This document shows, piece by piece, positions 1 to 9,027 of a DNA stretch of 39,938 bases; position 1 is the stretch's first letter, and each line of letters opens with the position of its first letter. The translations under genes and the position numbers were made by a program. Source of the stretch: Chlamydiota bacterium (GTDB lineage: Bacteria; Chlamydiota; Chlamydiia; Chlamydiales; Parachlamydiaceae); the NCBI GenBank assembly GCA_013288825.1, contig JABDBC010000017.1:1-39938 (forward strand). Reading direction: 5' to 3'. The notes under the pieces were generated by a model. That model was not told the DNA's origin, did not search any database, and saw only the letters and a list, made by a program, of their open reading frames with translations.

Positions 1-1239
1 CTTCCCAAAGGAAGCTCCAAGCACTTGTAGCGATTCCTTAATCAACTTACAGGATAAATACATGGCAATTTGGCGGGCTAAGGCAATCTCTTTAGTGCGG
101 GCTGTACCTCTTAACTCCTTCACAGGCACCTGAAAGACCGCTGCTACGCTTTTCAGGACTTGATCGACATTAATTCGATGTCGAGGTGCTTGCTGCAGCA
201 TCTCCTGCAAGGTCTTTTCAACAAACTCTTCTGTGATATTTAGGTTCATCAGACGGCAATGAGCGCTTAAGCGATTTATTGCCCCTTCTAGCTGACGGAC
301 GTTATTAAAAATGTGCTCCGCGATGAAAAAAGCAACATTGTTGGGAAGGTCCAAGCCTCTCAACTTAGCCTTATGTTGAAGAATAGCCACGCGCGTTTCG
401 AGTTCAGGAACGCCAAGATGGGCGACGAGTCCCCATTCCATCCGAGCAACCATTCTTTCGGACAGCTTTAATTGCGCAGGGGGTTTGTCGCTTGTAATCA
501 CAATCTGCTTATTTTGATTAATCAGTATTTCAAGGGTGTTACAAAGCTCTTCTTCGAAATTCGGTCTTAGAAATTGTACGTCATCAACTAACAATACATC
601 AGTTTCTGTACGGTACGAGCGCTTCCAACTTTCGAGGGATTTGTTGCGAAGGTTATCGACCAAGCCGTTCATAAATGCTTCAGTAGAAATGCATTGCACT
701 CGAAGTTTCTTGTTGTTCTCTTTTATATAGTGCCCAATGCTATGGAGTATATGCGTTTTCCCAAGACCGACTCCTCCATGTATGAAAAGGGGGTTGTAAG
801 AATGACCTGGACGCGCTGCCACACCCAAAGCTGCCGATTTCACAAACTGATTGGCCGGCCCCTCAATAAAGGTTTCAAATCGGTAGTTGTTGTTTAACTT
901 GATCGATTTGAGGTCTTCATCCTCCTTCTTTTCTACAGGAACAACAGGAGTAAAAGAATCGCCTACTGTCCAGGTTGTTCCCTGCGACACGACGAACTCG
1001 ATTGCCGGCTCCCCTTCCCCATTAATAGGGAGAAAAGCAGTCAATTCTTTTTTGTAATTCGAAAGGAGATACTCTTTCACGAAAATATTGGGTATTTCCA
1101 ATCTAATTGATTCTGATGTCGATTCCATGACCCGGATTGGCGCAAACCAGTTGCCAAAAGCTGTAGCGGAGCAGCTTTTTTTCACAAATTGAATAAATTG
1201 AGACCAAGTTTCACAGGCATCGCATGCAAGCATCGACAT
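1..1239 (-). CDS. dnaA: Chromosomal replication initiator protein DnaA (C-terminus cut by window edge)
   Basis: DnaA is the AAA+ ATPase that binds DnaA boxes and melts the replication origin. The 413 visible codons start [12 protein letters not shown]. The N-terminal domain I (about 1-75) is followed by a short acidic linker. The AAA+ core has Walker [10 protein letters not shown] (155-163) and Walker [11 protein letters not shown] (215-224). The start of domain IV (about 320 onward) reaches ...LGASFGK, where the window ends, so the DnaA-box-binding signature is missing. I chose the ATG at 1239 because AAGGA lies a few bases upstream; an in-frame ATG at 1233 is an alternative. Chlamydiae commonly carry two dnaA paralogues and I cannot tell which this is. 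No cluster of DnaA boxes is visible beside it, so it is not evidence for an adjacent origin. Confidence 0.95.
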   Translation of the reverse strand, partial: MSMLACDACETWSQFIQFVKKSCSATAFGNWFAPIRVMESTSESIRLEIPNIFVKEYLLSNYKKELTAFLPINGEGEPAIEFVVSQGTTWTVGDSFTPVVPVEKKEDEDLKSIKLNNNYRFETFIEGPANQFVKSAALGVAARPGHSYNPLFIHGGVGLGKTHILHSIGHYIKENNKKLRVQCISTEAFMNGLVDNLRNKSLESWKRSYRTETDVLLVDDVQFLRPNFEEELCNTLEILINQNKQIVITSDKPPAQLKLSERMVARMEWGLVAHLGVPELETRVAILQHKAKLRGLDLPNNVAFFIAEHIFNNVRQLEGAINRLSAHCRLMNLNITEEFVEKTLQEMLQQAPRHRINVDQVLKSVAAVFQVPVKELRGTARTKEIALARQIAMYLSCKLIKESLQVLGASFGK

Positions 1240-1401
1240 AGGGTTTCCTTATATTCTTGTTTTCAGCATTTGTTATAAACAACGTTTCCACATAGGGGCC
1301 TGGGGCATTTCCGGCGGGTAATCTAGCATTTGACCCCTTACCCTGCAAGCAAATTGTGCTAAATCAAACTAAAAAATGACAACTCATTGATAATCAATCT
1401 C

Positions 1402-2616
1402 TTATACTAAAGAAAATTCCACACAAAGATCTTTGTAATCTAGTTTGTTCCAATCAGAATCAGGACTTAAAGGTGGTGATGAATCTTCGCCCCCTACTGC
1501 CTTTTCATTCGGATCTACACGAAGAGTTGGTAGGGCATGAGGAGATACTGGAGGTGTTTCATCTGACGCCTTTTCTTTGGAATCACCCGATGAAGTGGAG
1601 GGGCGTATTCTGGAGAAATCAGGGAGATTTCCTTCTTTAATGGCCTCTTCAATGATAGGCTCAGTGAGCGTTCTTAGAGTTCCAAAGGGGTTAAGCTTAT
1701 CCAGTAGCGTCGCCAATTCTGTGATCTTTATTTTCTTGATTGCAACCTTTGGAACAGTGGAAAGGTGAGTTTGGATTCTCTCTCGAAGTTCACGAAGTTT
1801 CTCACCATCAATGGCGTTCTCAATCATGCACATTGAAATGTTGTTCCATGCATCTGCTATAAGAACAAAGCCAAAATCCTGTTTATCTGTGACCTTCTTT
1901 TTAGTTTTCATATCCTCAGAACGCGATCCGGTAGCCTGGAGGTACATGATCAGAGGAGCTTGGCCAGCCTCTTTAAAAGAAACTTCGATGCGGAAGGTTA
2001 AAGATTTTGTAGTCTGTTCGATGTAATGCACTGTAGAGCTGGAAGATGAGGTCGCTGCAGGTGCTGCTGGATTTATAACGGTGTAAGAGAATGTAAGGAG
2101 GCCTCCCAAACGCTCTCCAATGATGAATTCCTTGGGAATCAGTCCAACTAATTGACTTTTTGGCAGGTAAAGAGGCAGTTTATTGAAAGTATATCGCTGA
2201 TGAGGTGTAGGGGTGACAATCCGATTGATGGGATAGAGTACGGTTGTTTTAAGCAATTGTTCTAAGGTCTGAGTTTCGTCTAAAAGGAAGCTGTTATATT
2301 TTTTGGCTTCGTCTGAATTGAACTCGGCATACAATTGTTTTACATAGTTAGAGAAGAACAGTGTAAAAATACCACTTTTACCTTGAGGTAGTATTTGAAA
2401 GGCACTCAGAATTTTCCCAGAGAATTCGCGTGCTTTCAGAATGCTGTCGCGTGTATCTTCCTTAAAACGGTCGCGAAATGTGTGATGAATTTTATCTAAG
2501 GTCTTATTGACAACTCTTGCTGCAGTTCTGGGTGATCGCACATCTATGTGTGGGGCCATTGAAGAAGAACTGGATGTTGAAGTTGATACAGTCAATCTAC
2601 CGGCTGTCATAGCCAT
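1402..2616 (-). CDS. Hypothetical protein, Ser-rich N-terminus, Pro-rich C-terminus (possible effector)
   Basis: I do not recognise this 404-residue protein. It opens with a low-complexity Ser/Thr stretch (a run of TSTSSSSS) and has a second Ser run in the middle. The C-terminus is Pro/Ser-rich with PPVSP and PPLSP motifs. The rest is mixed alpha/beta and apparently soluble, with no signal peptide or membrane segment. A Ser-rich, disordered N-terminus on an orphan protein is common among chlamydial type III effectors, but that is only suggestive. The ATG at 2616 is preferred because AAAAGGAAA sits 6-7 bases upstream; the ATG at 2658, which would add 14 residues, has no spaced ribosome-binding site. 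It lies upstream of dnaA on the same strand, with a 162-bp gap. Confidence 0.7.
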   Translation of the reverse strand: MAMTAGRLTVSTSTSSSSSMAPHIDVRSPRTAARVVNKTLDKIHHTFRDRFKEDTRDSILKAREFSGKILSAFQILPQGKSGIFTLFFSNYVKQLYAEFNSDEAKKYNSFLLDETQTLEQLLKTTVLYPINRIVTPTPHQRYTFNKLPLYLPKSQLVGLIPKEFIIGERLGGLLTFSYTVINPAAPAATSSSSSTVHYIEQTTKSLTFRIEVSFKEAGQAPLIMYLQATGSRSEDMKTKKKVTDKQDFGFVLIADAWNNISMCMIENAIDGEKLRELRERIQTHLSTVPKVAIKKIKITELATLLDKLNPFGTLRTLTEPIIEEAIKEGNLPDFSRIRPSTSSGDSKEKASDETPPVSPHALPTLRVDPNEKAVGGEDSSPPLSPDSDWNKLDYKDLCVEFSLV

Positions 2617-2848
2617 ATGATTTCCTTTTGCATTTATTTTTTTGACTAATTGGGACATCCTATCACATTGGAAATTTTACTGGTATTGGTAGAACTATTT
2701 TGAATGAACTTGCAGGGTAAGAAAAGCTCGTAAAATTTTTATCACAGGTGGTCTCATGCTCTAAAAGCTACCGACTTACTGGTAAATCCTTCTTTACGTA
2801 ATCCTGGTAATATGATGAAATAAGGTTATAGCCAATAAGGAGATTAAT

Positions 2849-3121
2849 ATGGGTGCTCATTCTCAAGCCCATCCCGAAAAAGTAAAAATTACAATCGAAT
2901 GTACTCTTGATGAAAGGGCTTATATTAAGATGTTGGCTGCTAGAGCTCATCTAGGTTTAAGCGAATTTCTTCTATCTTACGTGCGGTCTGATTTTCCTAA
3001 AGAGCGCAAGCCTAATAAGGAAACGCTGGAATCCATTCAAGAGCTTAGAGAAGGTCGCGGTATAAAGTGTGAATCTATTGATGACTTTTGGGAAAAGATG
3101 GGGATGAATCCTCGTGCTTAA
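2849..3121 (+). CDS. Ribbon-helix-helix type antitoxin-like protein, no toxin partner
   Basis: This 90-residue protein has an N-terminal beta-strand plus two helices (about 10-48: KVKITIECTLDERAYIKMLA, then a helix ending near SYVRSDF), which fits a ribbon-helix-helix DNA-binding fold. The C-terminal tail (ESIQELREGRG... FWEKMGM) resembles the toxin-wrapping tail of RelB/ParD-like antitoxins. The start has a strong AAGGAG seven bases upstream. No toxin gene follows: the 220 bases to glgC hold no open frame of toxin length. It shares the AY-KMLAA core with the 81-residue protein at 25788-26033. The RelB/ParD assignment is inferred from fold pattern, not from a signature. Confidence 0.7.
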   Translation: MGAHSQAHPEKVKITIECTLDERAYIKMLAARAHLGLSEFLLSYVRSDFPKERKPNKETLESIQELREGRGIKCESIDDFWEKMGMNPRA

Positions 3122-3342
3122 ACCCGAGCCATCGCGTCGTTGAAACTGTCTATCTTTCCCGACTCGGTTCTCATTCAGAGCTGTTCTAAGCAATCGCTTA
3201 CAAAATGTAAACGACTATTTCCACTCCTGATACTAGCAACTTGCGATATTATTTAAATAATTTCTTGTATCAAAATATGCGTTAAATATAATGCCGAAAA
3301 GAGGGGTATGCACATTCACCCGTTCCAAAGGCAGTGTATATT

Positions 3343-4695
3343 ATGGTGATGACTCCAAGCTCGGTAGCTATTAAGAAAAATGATGCTGAGTCTAATCCTG
3401 TTCCCATCAAATATGACGTTGACATGAGTCATGTTGCCGCAGTTATTTTGGGAGGCGGAGAGGGAACGCGGTTGGTGCCATTGACCACAACCCGTTGCAA
3501 GCCAGCGATTTGCTTCGGGGGAAAGTATCGATTGATCGATGTCCCCATGTCAAATGCGATCAATTCGGGATGTTTCAAAATCTTTCTGATTACACAATTT
3601 CTTTCAGCTTCACTTCATCAGCATATATTTCGAACGTATCGACTCGGGAACTGCTCACCGGGTTATATTGAGTTGCTGACTGCTGAGCAACGCCCATCGC
3701 AAAAGATATGGTTTCAAGGGACGGCCGATGCAATAAGGCAAAATATTGAATATCTTTCTGAAGCTTCCGTAGAGTATTTTCTCATTCTATCTGGCGATCA
3801 GCTTTACAACATGGATTTCCGTAAAATGGTCCGTTTTGCCAAGGAAACAAAAGCCGATCTCGTGATAGCAGCCCTTCCAGTTGCCGTTGAAGAAGCGAAG
3901 CGAATGGGGTTATTAAAGCTGAATGAAGACCGTTTTATCACAAAATTCTGTGAAAAGCCCCAGACGCAAGAACTTTTAGATCAGATGGAAATGCCAGAAG
4001 TAACGATGGCACATTTGGGTCCCCACACAAATCCTGCACGTAAGTATTTGGGGTCCATGGGGATCTATTTATTCAAGCGAGAGGCCTTACTGAGCTTATT
4101 AAGACAAGATTTGAGAGAAGATTTTGGGAAGCATTTGATTCCTACAAAGGTGAGTCTAGGTAACGTTGCAGCCTTTTTGCATGAAGGCTACTGGGAAGAT
4201 ATCGGAACAATCTCGTCATTTTATCAAGCCAACATCGCACTGACAGCACCAAACCCCCACTTTGATTGTTATGACGTGCGAAATCCCATTATTTCTCCAA
4301 GTTATCACTTGCCTGGACCAAAGATTTCAAATACTCATGTGAACCAGTCGATTATTTGTGAAGGAGCTCACGTTGAGGCGGATGAAATCAGCCACAGCAT
4401 CATCGGTTTAAGAGCTGTTTTGAAGGCAGGTTGTATTATTCGGAATAGCTATATCATGGGAAATGACTATTTTCATGCCCCTATTCCATCAGAACACTTG
4501 CCAGTAACTCCCCAAATAGGGGAGAATTGCATCATTGATCGTGCCATTATTGATAAACATGCCTACTTGGGAAGAGGGGTCCAATTGCTAAATAAAAAGA
4601 AGTTGGACCATTACACAAGCGATCATGTTTATATTCGCGATGGAATTATCGTGGTTCCTCGCGGGGCCGTTCTTCCCGATGGCTTTGTAATCTGA
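3343..4695 (+). CDS. glgC: Glucose-1-phosphate adenylyltransferase (ADP-glucose pyrophosphorylase)
   Basis: GlgC makes ADP-glucose from ATP and glucose-1-phosphate, the committed step of bacterial glycogen synthesis. The 450-residue protein has the nucleotide-binding GGGEGTRLVPLT (37-48), FGGKYRLIDVPMSNAINSG (58-76), the GTADA motif near 126-130, and SGDQLYNMD (150-158). The C-terminal third reads as a left-handed beta-helix with hexapeptide-type repeats, as expected for the allosteric domain. Length is normal for the family. ATG 3343 is preferred (AAAGG 11 bases upstream); GTG 3334 would add three residues but sits too close to that site, and ATG 3349 is also possible. The metallophosphoesterase gene begins one base after the stop, so the two are probably co-translated. 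Confidence 0.96.
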   Translation: MVMTPSSVAIKKNDAESNPVPIKYDVDMSHVAAVILGGGEGTRLVPLTTTRCKPAICFGGKYRLIDVPMSNAINSGCFKIFLITQFLSASLHQHIFRTYRLGNCSPGYIELLTAEQRPSQKIWFQGTADAIRQNIEYLSEASVEYFLILSGDQLYNMDFRKMVRFAKETKADLVIAALPVAVEEAKRMGLLKLNEDRFITKFCEKPQTQELLDQMEMPEVTMAHLGPHTNPARKYLGSMGIYLFKREALLSLLRQDLREDFGKHLIPTKVSLGNVAAFLHEGYWEDIGTISSFYQANIALTAPNPHFDCYDVRNPIISPSYHLPGPKISNTHVNQSIICEGAHVEADEISHSIIGLRAVLKAGCIIRNSYIMGNDYFHAPIPSEHLPVTPQIGENCIIDRAIIDKHAYLGRGVQLLNKKKLDHYTSDHVYIRDGIIVVPRGAVLPDGFVI

Positions 4696-4696
4696 T

Positions 4697-5461
4697 ATGA
4701 ATATTTGGGCAATTGCCGACTTACATCTTTCCTTCGGAGTTCCCAATAAATCAATGGATCTCTTTGGCGATAATTGGCTGAATCACGCTGAAAAAATTGC
4801 CGCCAATTGGAAATCCCGCATTGCACCTGAAGATCTCGTGCTGGTTGCTGGAGATATCTCGTGGGCACTACATTTGCAAGATGCAGTTCCTGATCTGGAA
4901 TGGCTGCATGCCCTTCCCGGAACGAAAATGATGATTCGTGGCAACCATGACTATTGGTGGACATCATTGAGTCAGGTTCAAAAAGTTCTCCCATCTTCTA
5001 TAAAAGTGATTCAAAATAACGTAATTCCTTGGAACGATGTAGCTGTTGGTGGTGCTCGTTTGTGGGATACTGAAGAATACAGTTTCAATTCTTGCATTGA
5101 GTTTCGGGAAAATCAACGAACAAAAAAACCAACCGAAGAGCCTAGAAATCCACTAGAGGACAAGAAAGAAGACCAGAAGATTTTTCAAAGGGAACTTAGC
5201 CGTTTAGAACTGAGCTTAAATTGCTTTAAGAATTTTCCAGGTAAGAAGCGGTTAGTGATGACACATTATCCTCCAATAGGACTTGATTTGAAAGACTCGC
5301 AAGTGTCGCGATTATTAGAACAGTTTGGTGTGGAGATTTGTGTCTTTGGGCATTTGCATAATGTGAGGGCGGGTGAAGCGCCTTTTGGAGAGAAAAATGG
5401 TGTGCGTTATTTGTTGACCGCCTGCGACTACCTCAACTTCGTGCCTACTCTACTCAAATAA
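4697..5461 (+). CDS. Calcineurin-like metallophosphoesterase
   Basis: This 254-residue protein belongs to the calcineurin-like metallophosphoesterase superfamily. The dimetal site is complete: D8 and H10 (ADLHLS), D53 (GDISW), N83-H84-D85 (GNHDYWW), then THYPP and FGHLHN near the C-terminus. These enzymes hydrolyse phosphomono- or diesters; the substrate cannot be read from the sequence. Residues about 140-165 form a Lys/Glu-rich insertion. There is no signal peptide, so it should be cytosolic. The ATG is one base after the glgC stop and has no separate ribosome-binding site, suggesting translational coupling. A role in sugar-phosphate or nucleotide turnover with glgC is conjecture. The stop codon runs directly into the inverted repeat at 5460-5623. 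Confidence 0.88.
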   Translation: MNIWAIADLHLSFGVPNKSMDLFGDNWLNHAEKIAANWKSRIAPEDLVLVAGDISWALHLQDAVPDLEWLHALPGTKMMIRGNHDYWWTSLSQVQKVLPSSIKVIQNNVIPWNDVAVGGARLWDTEEYSFNSCIEFRENQRTKKPTEEPRNPLEDKKEDQKIFQRELSRLELSLNCFKNFPGKKRLVMTHYPPIGLDLKDSQVSRLLEQFGVEICVFGHLHNVRAGEAPFGEKNGVRYLLTACDYLNFVPTLLK

Positions 5462-5623
5462 GGACATAAGGGACAAGGGACCTAAAGGACATAAGGGACG
5501 TAAGGGACTTTAAAGGACAAGGGACCTAAGGGACAACAAATGTCCTTTGTCCCTTATGTCCCTTGTCCTTTAAAGTCCCTTACGTCCCTTATGTCCTTTA
5601 GGTCCCTTGTCCCTTATGTCCTT
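5460..5623. repeat. Near-perfect 76-bp inverted repeat made of AAGGGACNTA words
   Basis: The arms 5460-5535 and 5548-5623 pair in 75 of 76 positions around a 12-base loop. Each arm is itself a chain of degenerate 7-10 base words of the form AAGGACATA, AGGGACGTA and AGGGACAA. It lies between the convergent metallophosphoesterase and nrdJ genes and begins inside the metallophosphoesterase stop codon. A related element occurs at 21385-21513. Transcribed, it would form a very stable hairpin, but there is no T-run typical of an intrinsic terminator. No target-site duplication was found. Confidence 0.95.
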
Positions 5624-5748
5624 TCTTGGCCTCATTAAAAGCATTGCATGACTAGCAACTTGCGTTATTACATTTGTTTGGAAAAGCAAAAACCCCCTAT
5701 TAATTCGGGCACGGGCACGAAGAATTTTGCTGCAATACTCCGTTGCGT

Positions 5749-7764
5749 TTATCGGATGGGGCAGGCGCCTGTTGCACACGCATCTGCCAAGGCCAGATCA
5801 TCCCTCATCTCAATGCCTGCATAATCAATCGGCTTCAAACGGGAACTGTAACTCTCGTATGCCTCCTTCGTAACTACCTCTTGAGGTAAATAGGCATATC
5901 CCAAGTCTTCCGCATTTTTTGTCGGATCGTTCCTGAAAAGAAAGGAAACACCTACATAACTTTCCCAATTCTCCAACATCCAATCGATGATTGCAGGTAC
6001 TTCAGAAACATCATAAGAAACCGTATTCGACACATTTTGCTCGCACCAAGTTTCCTGTAGAAGACGGTACCACTCTAACTGTGTAATGGCCGAGTCGGTA
6101 TTGACTTCGATGTCTTCAAGAACCCCATTTTTTCTTGCTACTGTTTTCCGTGTGAAAGGCACATTGTCATATTTGACAGGGAATTTGACCAAAACAGATT
6201 CAGATTCATGAGGTTTTTCAATGACTGAATAGCCTGCTGCGCGGAATCGCGCTACCAAAGGATCGTGTTTAGAGAAAGTAATGTTGTTGAAAATGTACTT
6301 GCCCATCGGCATGTGGACCCCCTCAGGGACCTCACCCCATTCGTCTGTTCCCATAATCTTGCTGATCGTGCCGCTGGGTTTAATGCAAGTCACATTTTTT
6401 GGCAGAGGAGCATTCAATTCGTTAGCCATGCTGTATGCAGCGCTCACAGTGATGTTGCGCATCCGCTTATAATCATAAGCCGTCAGATCTGGACGGGCGC
6501 GAACACCGGTCAAACCAACCCCACAAAGATGCAAGAAGTCATTGTTTAGGTGCCAGGCTTCCTGTAAAATTTCATCCCGTAAATTGACCATCGTTTGACG
6601 ATAATTCATTCGTCCTGCCAATCTTAAAGCACGCTCCAAACCAACTTTATCGCCTTTGAATGCCAATACATTGACTTCGGTAAGATTGCAGAAGCTCTTG
6701 TTGCCCAAAAGGATTTCAGCGCATGGATTGCAACCTTTAAACCATGGAGCTCTTCGTTCTGCTTCAGCGGCATTAATCATTCCAGGTTCAGATCCACCTG
6801 AATCAATAATCAGCTTAAACAACATTTCTAATTCATTTTTTGAGGGCTTTGTGAGGAAAAGGAGGCTGTTATTAGACTGTTGACGATGTGCATTGCCTTT
6901 TAGCCACCACTCTTTTTTCGCCAGTGCGAATTCTTCCCATTCGGGTTGATTGTATTCGAAGAGTGCGATTTGTGCTGACCGTCTGCTGGAAAGAATCGTG
7001 CCGAGCCAGTTAATAATATCTAGAATATCCATGCGTGTAAGCAATTGATCTGCACGGTCAGACAAGATTTGCGCAATTGCCTTAAAAGCTTTTGCGATTT
7101 GTTCATCGCCAGAAGATATCCAACCATATCCCTTCAGGCGGGTGCCAGAAGGTCGAATTTCAGAAAAATCTAAGACTAATCGATTTGCTGGAAATTTTCC
7201 CGCTACTAATTTCCCAACGGCTTTTGCCCATGCAATTGCAGAGTCTCCAACTTTGATGGTCCAGGTTTGGGTATGGGGATCAAATGTTTCTACGTTATGC
7301 TCGATGCCGCCTTTTGTCGTACGTGTGGAGCGAATTACTTGGATTTCTTGCAGTGGACGGCGGAATCCATTCAAGGTTCCTGTAATAGGTCTGAAGCCAA
7401 CGCCGCACCCTTGTAGTAGCAGCCACAAAACATCCACAACATCATAAACTGTTTCTATATGTGTGTAAGAGCAGTTGAACATGCTTGACTCGCGTATGCG
7501 GCTCAATTCTGTTCCCCCGAGCCACAACGTGCGCCCTGCAGGAGCAATATATCGTCCAACTATTAAAGCCTTTAGGTCTTCAAGTTCATTTTCTTCCCTT
7601 TCGCATAACGTGCGCCCTAATGCCCTTTCCCACAACCAGCGTTGATGGCTTACCACTCTGTCTACTACCTGCTCCCAACTTTCCAACATGGTGTCCCCTT
7701 CTTTGATGGGACGGTGATAGGTGCGCAAAGAGGTGGCCATCGCTCTTGGTGTAGGTTTTGTCAT
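5749..7764 (-). CDS. nrdJ: Adenosylcobalamin-dependent (class II) ribonucleoside-triphosphate reductase
   Basis: This is a monomeric class II ribonucleotide reductase that reduces ribonucleotides to deoxyribonucleotides with a thiyl radical generated from adenosylcobalamin. The 671-residue sequence follows the Lactobacillus RTPR pattern. C98 (MFNCSY) and C359 (SFCNL) are the redox pair. N346, C348 and E350 (NPCAE) form the radical site. The C-terminal CATGACPIR provides the relay cysteines C663 and C668. The ATG at 7764 has AGGAG seven bases upstream. Two NrdR-like boxes lie 43-90 bases upstream. Well-known chlamydiae use the iron-dependent class I enzyme (NrdAB), so a cobalamin-dependent enzyme implies uptake or synthesis of B12. 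No nrdA, nrdB or B12 gene is in this window. Confidence 0.95.
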   Translation of the reverse strand: MTKPTPRAMATSLRTYHRPIKEGDTMLESWEQVVDRVVSHQRWLWERALGRTLCEREENELEDLKALIVGRYIAPAGRTLWLGGTELSRIRESSMFNCSYTHIETVYDVVDVLWLLLQGCGVGFRPITGTLNGFRRPLQEIQVIRSTRTTKGGIEHNVETFDPHTQTWTIKVGDSAIAWAKAVGKLVAGKFPANRLVLDFSEIRPSGTRLKGYGWISSGDEQIAKAFKAIAQILSDRADQLLTRMDILDIINWLGTILSSRRSAQIALFEYNQPEWEEFALAKKEWWLKGNAHRQQSNNSLLFLTKPSKNELEMLFKLIIDSGGSEPGMINAAEAERRAPWFKGCNPCAEILLGNKSFCNLTEVNVLAFKGDKVGLERALRLAGRMNYRQTMVNLRDEILQEAWHLNNDFLHLCGVGLTGVRARPDLTAYDYKRMRNITVSAAYSMANELNAPLPKNVTCIKPSGTISKIMGTDEWGEVPEGVHMPMGKYIFNNITFSKHDPLVARFRAAGYSVIEKPHESESVLVKFPVKYDNVPFTRKTVARKNGVLEDIEVNTDSAITQLEWYRLLQETWCEQNVSNTVSYDVSEVPAIIDWMLENWESYVGVSFLFRNDPTKNAEDLGYAYLPQEVVTKEAYESYSSRLKPIDYAGIEMRDDLALADACATGACPIR

Positions 7765-7806
7765 CTGAATTCTCCTAAGATAAGTATATAGTTTTTACCT
7801 GAATTG

Positions 7807-7854
7807 CTACAAGATGTTGTATATTTTTTGAAGCATCACTACCACATGTTGTGT
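7807..7854 (-). promoter_or_regulatory. Tandem NrdR-box-like operators upstream of nrdJ
   Basis: Two 16-bp sites, CTACAAGATGTTGTAT (7807-7822) and CTACCACATGTTGTGT (7839-7854), match each other at 12 positions. The second is close to the ACACAACATGTTGTGT-like palindrome of NrdR boxes. Their start-to-start spacing is 32 bp, about three helical turns, which is the usual arrangement for paired NrdR boxes. On the coding strand the proximal box overlaps a possible -35 TTGTAG, with TATACT 18 bases downstream and only about 20 bases before the nrdJ ATG. Repression of nrdJ by NrdR bound to dATP/ATP is the inference. Confidence 0.7.
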
Positions 7855-8017
7855 TTTGCATGTTCCAATGATATCGGGTTTTTCAATTTTAAAGTCAAGA
7901 CCGGAATCAAAATAAATCGACCGCTGTTCAAATGCAACGATTTACGAATCTCACAAAAGTAATTGTTAAAAATTTTTTAAAATGTTTTACTTCGGAAATT
8001 AAACATGTGAGGGTGTA

Positions 8018-8998
8018 ATGAAGACTTTCTTTCAACGCTTTATGGCTTATTGTGCCTCTTTGGGTATGCTTACGGCAACTTTTACACCAGGTCAGTCCAT
8101 TTTGGCCGATAATGCTTATGGATATTATATCCCGACAGACTGCTACGATGACTGCGGAGATGATTGTTATGATAATAGCTGCTGCGAGGAAGAGTATTCA
8201 TTTTGGAATTCCCCAACGCTGCGCACTATCGGAATTGCAGCCCTGACAGGCCTCGGAGGAGCTCTTGTCGGTGTTGCATTATCTCCGGGAACCCGCGGAC
8301 ACAAAGGTTCAAAGGGATCCACAGGTCCAAAAGGATCTGGAAGGCCAGGAGCAACAGGTCCGACTGGGCCTACGGGACCAGGAGTAGATCCCCCAGGACC
8401 GACAGGACCAACGGGTCCGACAGGGCCAGCTGGACCTACTGGAGCTACGGGCGCCACAGGATCTGGGGGTGGGGCGACCGGCCCGACAGGGGCAACAGGA
8501 CAAGCAGGACCCACAGGTCCAACGGGTCCAGGAGGGGGTGCAACAGGTCCAACTGGTGCGACAGGAGCAACCGGAGCCACAGGTGCCACTGGGGCAACAG
8601 GAAGTGGCTCGTTCAGCAATGATCCCGTCAATGATCTCGTGTTTAATTTTTCAATCAATGTTGCTTCTATTTCGGGTACAGTAGATATATATTCGTTTGT
8701 ATCCTATCCTGATGGGACGGTTTTCGAATCAGGTGTTACACATGTGAGCACGACTGGGCCGCATTTCCCCCCGGCGATTACAGTGGGGCCTCCAACGGAA
8801 TTTGGAACGTATATTGCGGGATTGCTATTTATTTCTTCACCGTTGTTAAACCTCACTCTATCGTCGAATCAGATTTCAGTAGATGCACAAAGGGATAGTT
8901 CAACGACGTATTTAATGCCTTCAGCATTGGTCAGTGGATTCAGCAGCCAGGCAGAAACAACAGCACCATTTGTTTACGGCACATTAAACGTACCATAA
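8018..8998 (+). CDS. Secreted collagen-like protein (Gly-X-Y repeats), copy 1
   Basis: This 326-residue protein has an N-terminal signal-like segment (about 1-30). A Cys/Asp/Tyr-rich stretch (40-56) is followed by a hydrophobic segment (about 69-89). A Gly-X-Y region (about 91-197) is dominated by GPTGPTG and GATGATG, typical of bacterial collagen-like triple helices. A C-terminal beta-rich domain of about 130 residues (198-326) probably nucleates trimerisation. The ATG has GAGGG six bases upstream. The 438-residue gene that follows 29 bases later has the same architecture and a related C-terminal domain, so they form a duplicated pair, probably in one operon. Surface exposure is likely but inferred. 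GPT/GAT-rich collagen tracts are familiar from Bacillus exosporium proteins and phage fibres; they are unusual for chlamydiae. Confidence 0.9.
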   Translation: MKTFFQRFMAYCASLGMLTATFTPGQSILADNAYGYYIPTDCYDDCGDDCYDNSCCEEEYSFWNSPTLRTIGIAALTGLGGALVGVALSPGTRGHKGSKGSTGPKGSGRPGATGPTGPTGPGVDPPGPTGPTGPTGPAGPTGATGATGSGGGATGPTGATGQAGPTGPTGPGGGATGPTGATGATGATGATGATGSGSFSNDPVNDLVFNFSINVASISGTVDIYSFVSYPDGTVFESGVTHVSTTGPHFPPAITVGPPTEFGTYIAGLLFISSPLLNLTLSSNQISVDAQRDSSTTYLMPSALVSGFSSQAETTAPFVYGTLNVP

Positions 8999-9027
8999 AG
9001 TTTAGAATAACAAACATGGAGTAAAAC

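Noticed and set aside
1284-1292. GTTTCCACA near the dnaA start, resembling a DnaA box
   Set aside because: Only seven of nine positions match TTATCCACA and it stands alone, so I do not call an autoregulatory box or an origin.
3122-3333. Possible toxin gene after the antitoxin at 2849
   Set aside because: The best forward frame gives only a short peptide ending in a stop with no toxin motif.
5460-5623. Regular short repeats that might be a CRISPR array
   Set aside because: The units are 7-10 bp, degenerate, without spacers, and arranged as an inverted repeat.
8167-8658. 163-codon open frame opposite the first collagen-like gene
   Set aside because: It is a mirror of the Gly-X-Y repeat, giving a Pro/Val/Ala repeat. 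It has no plausible start context.
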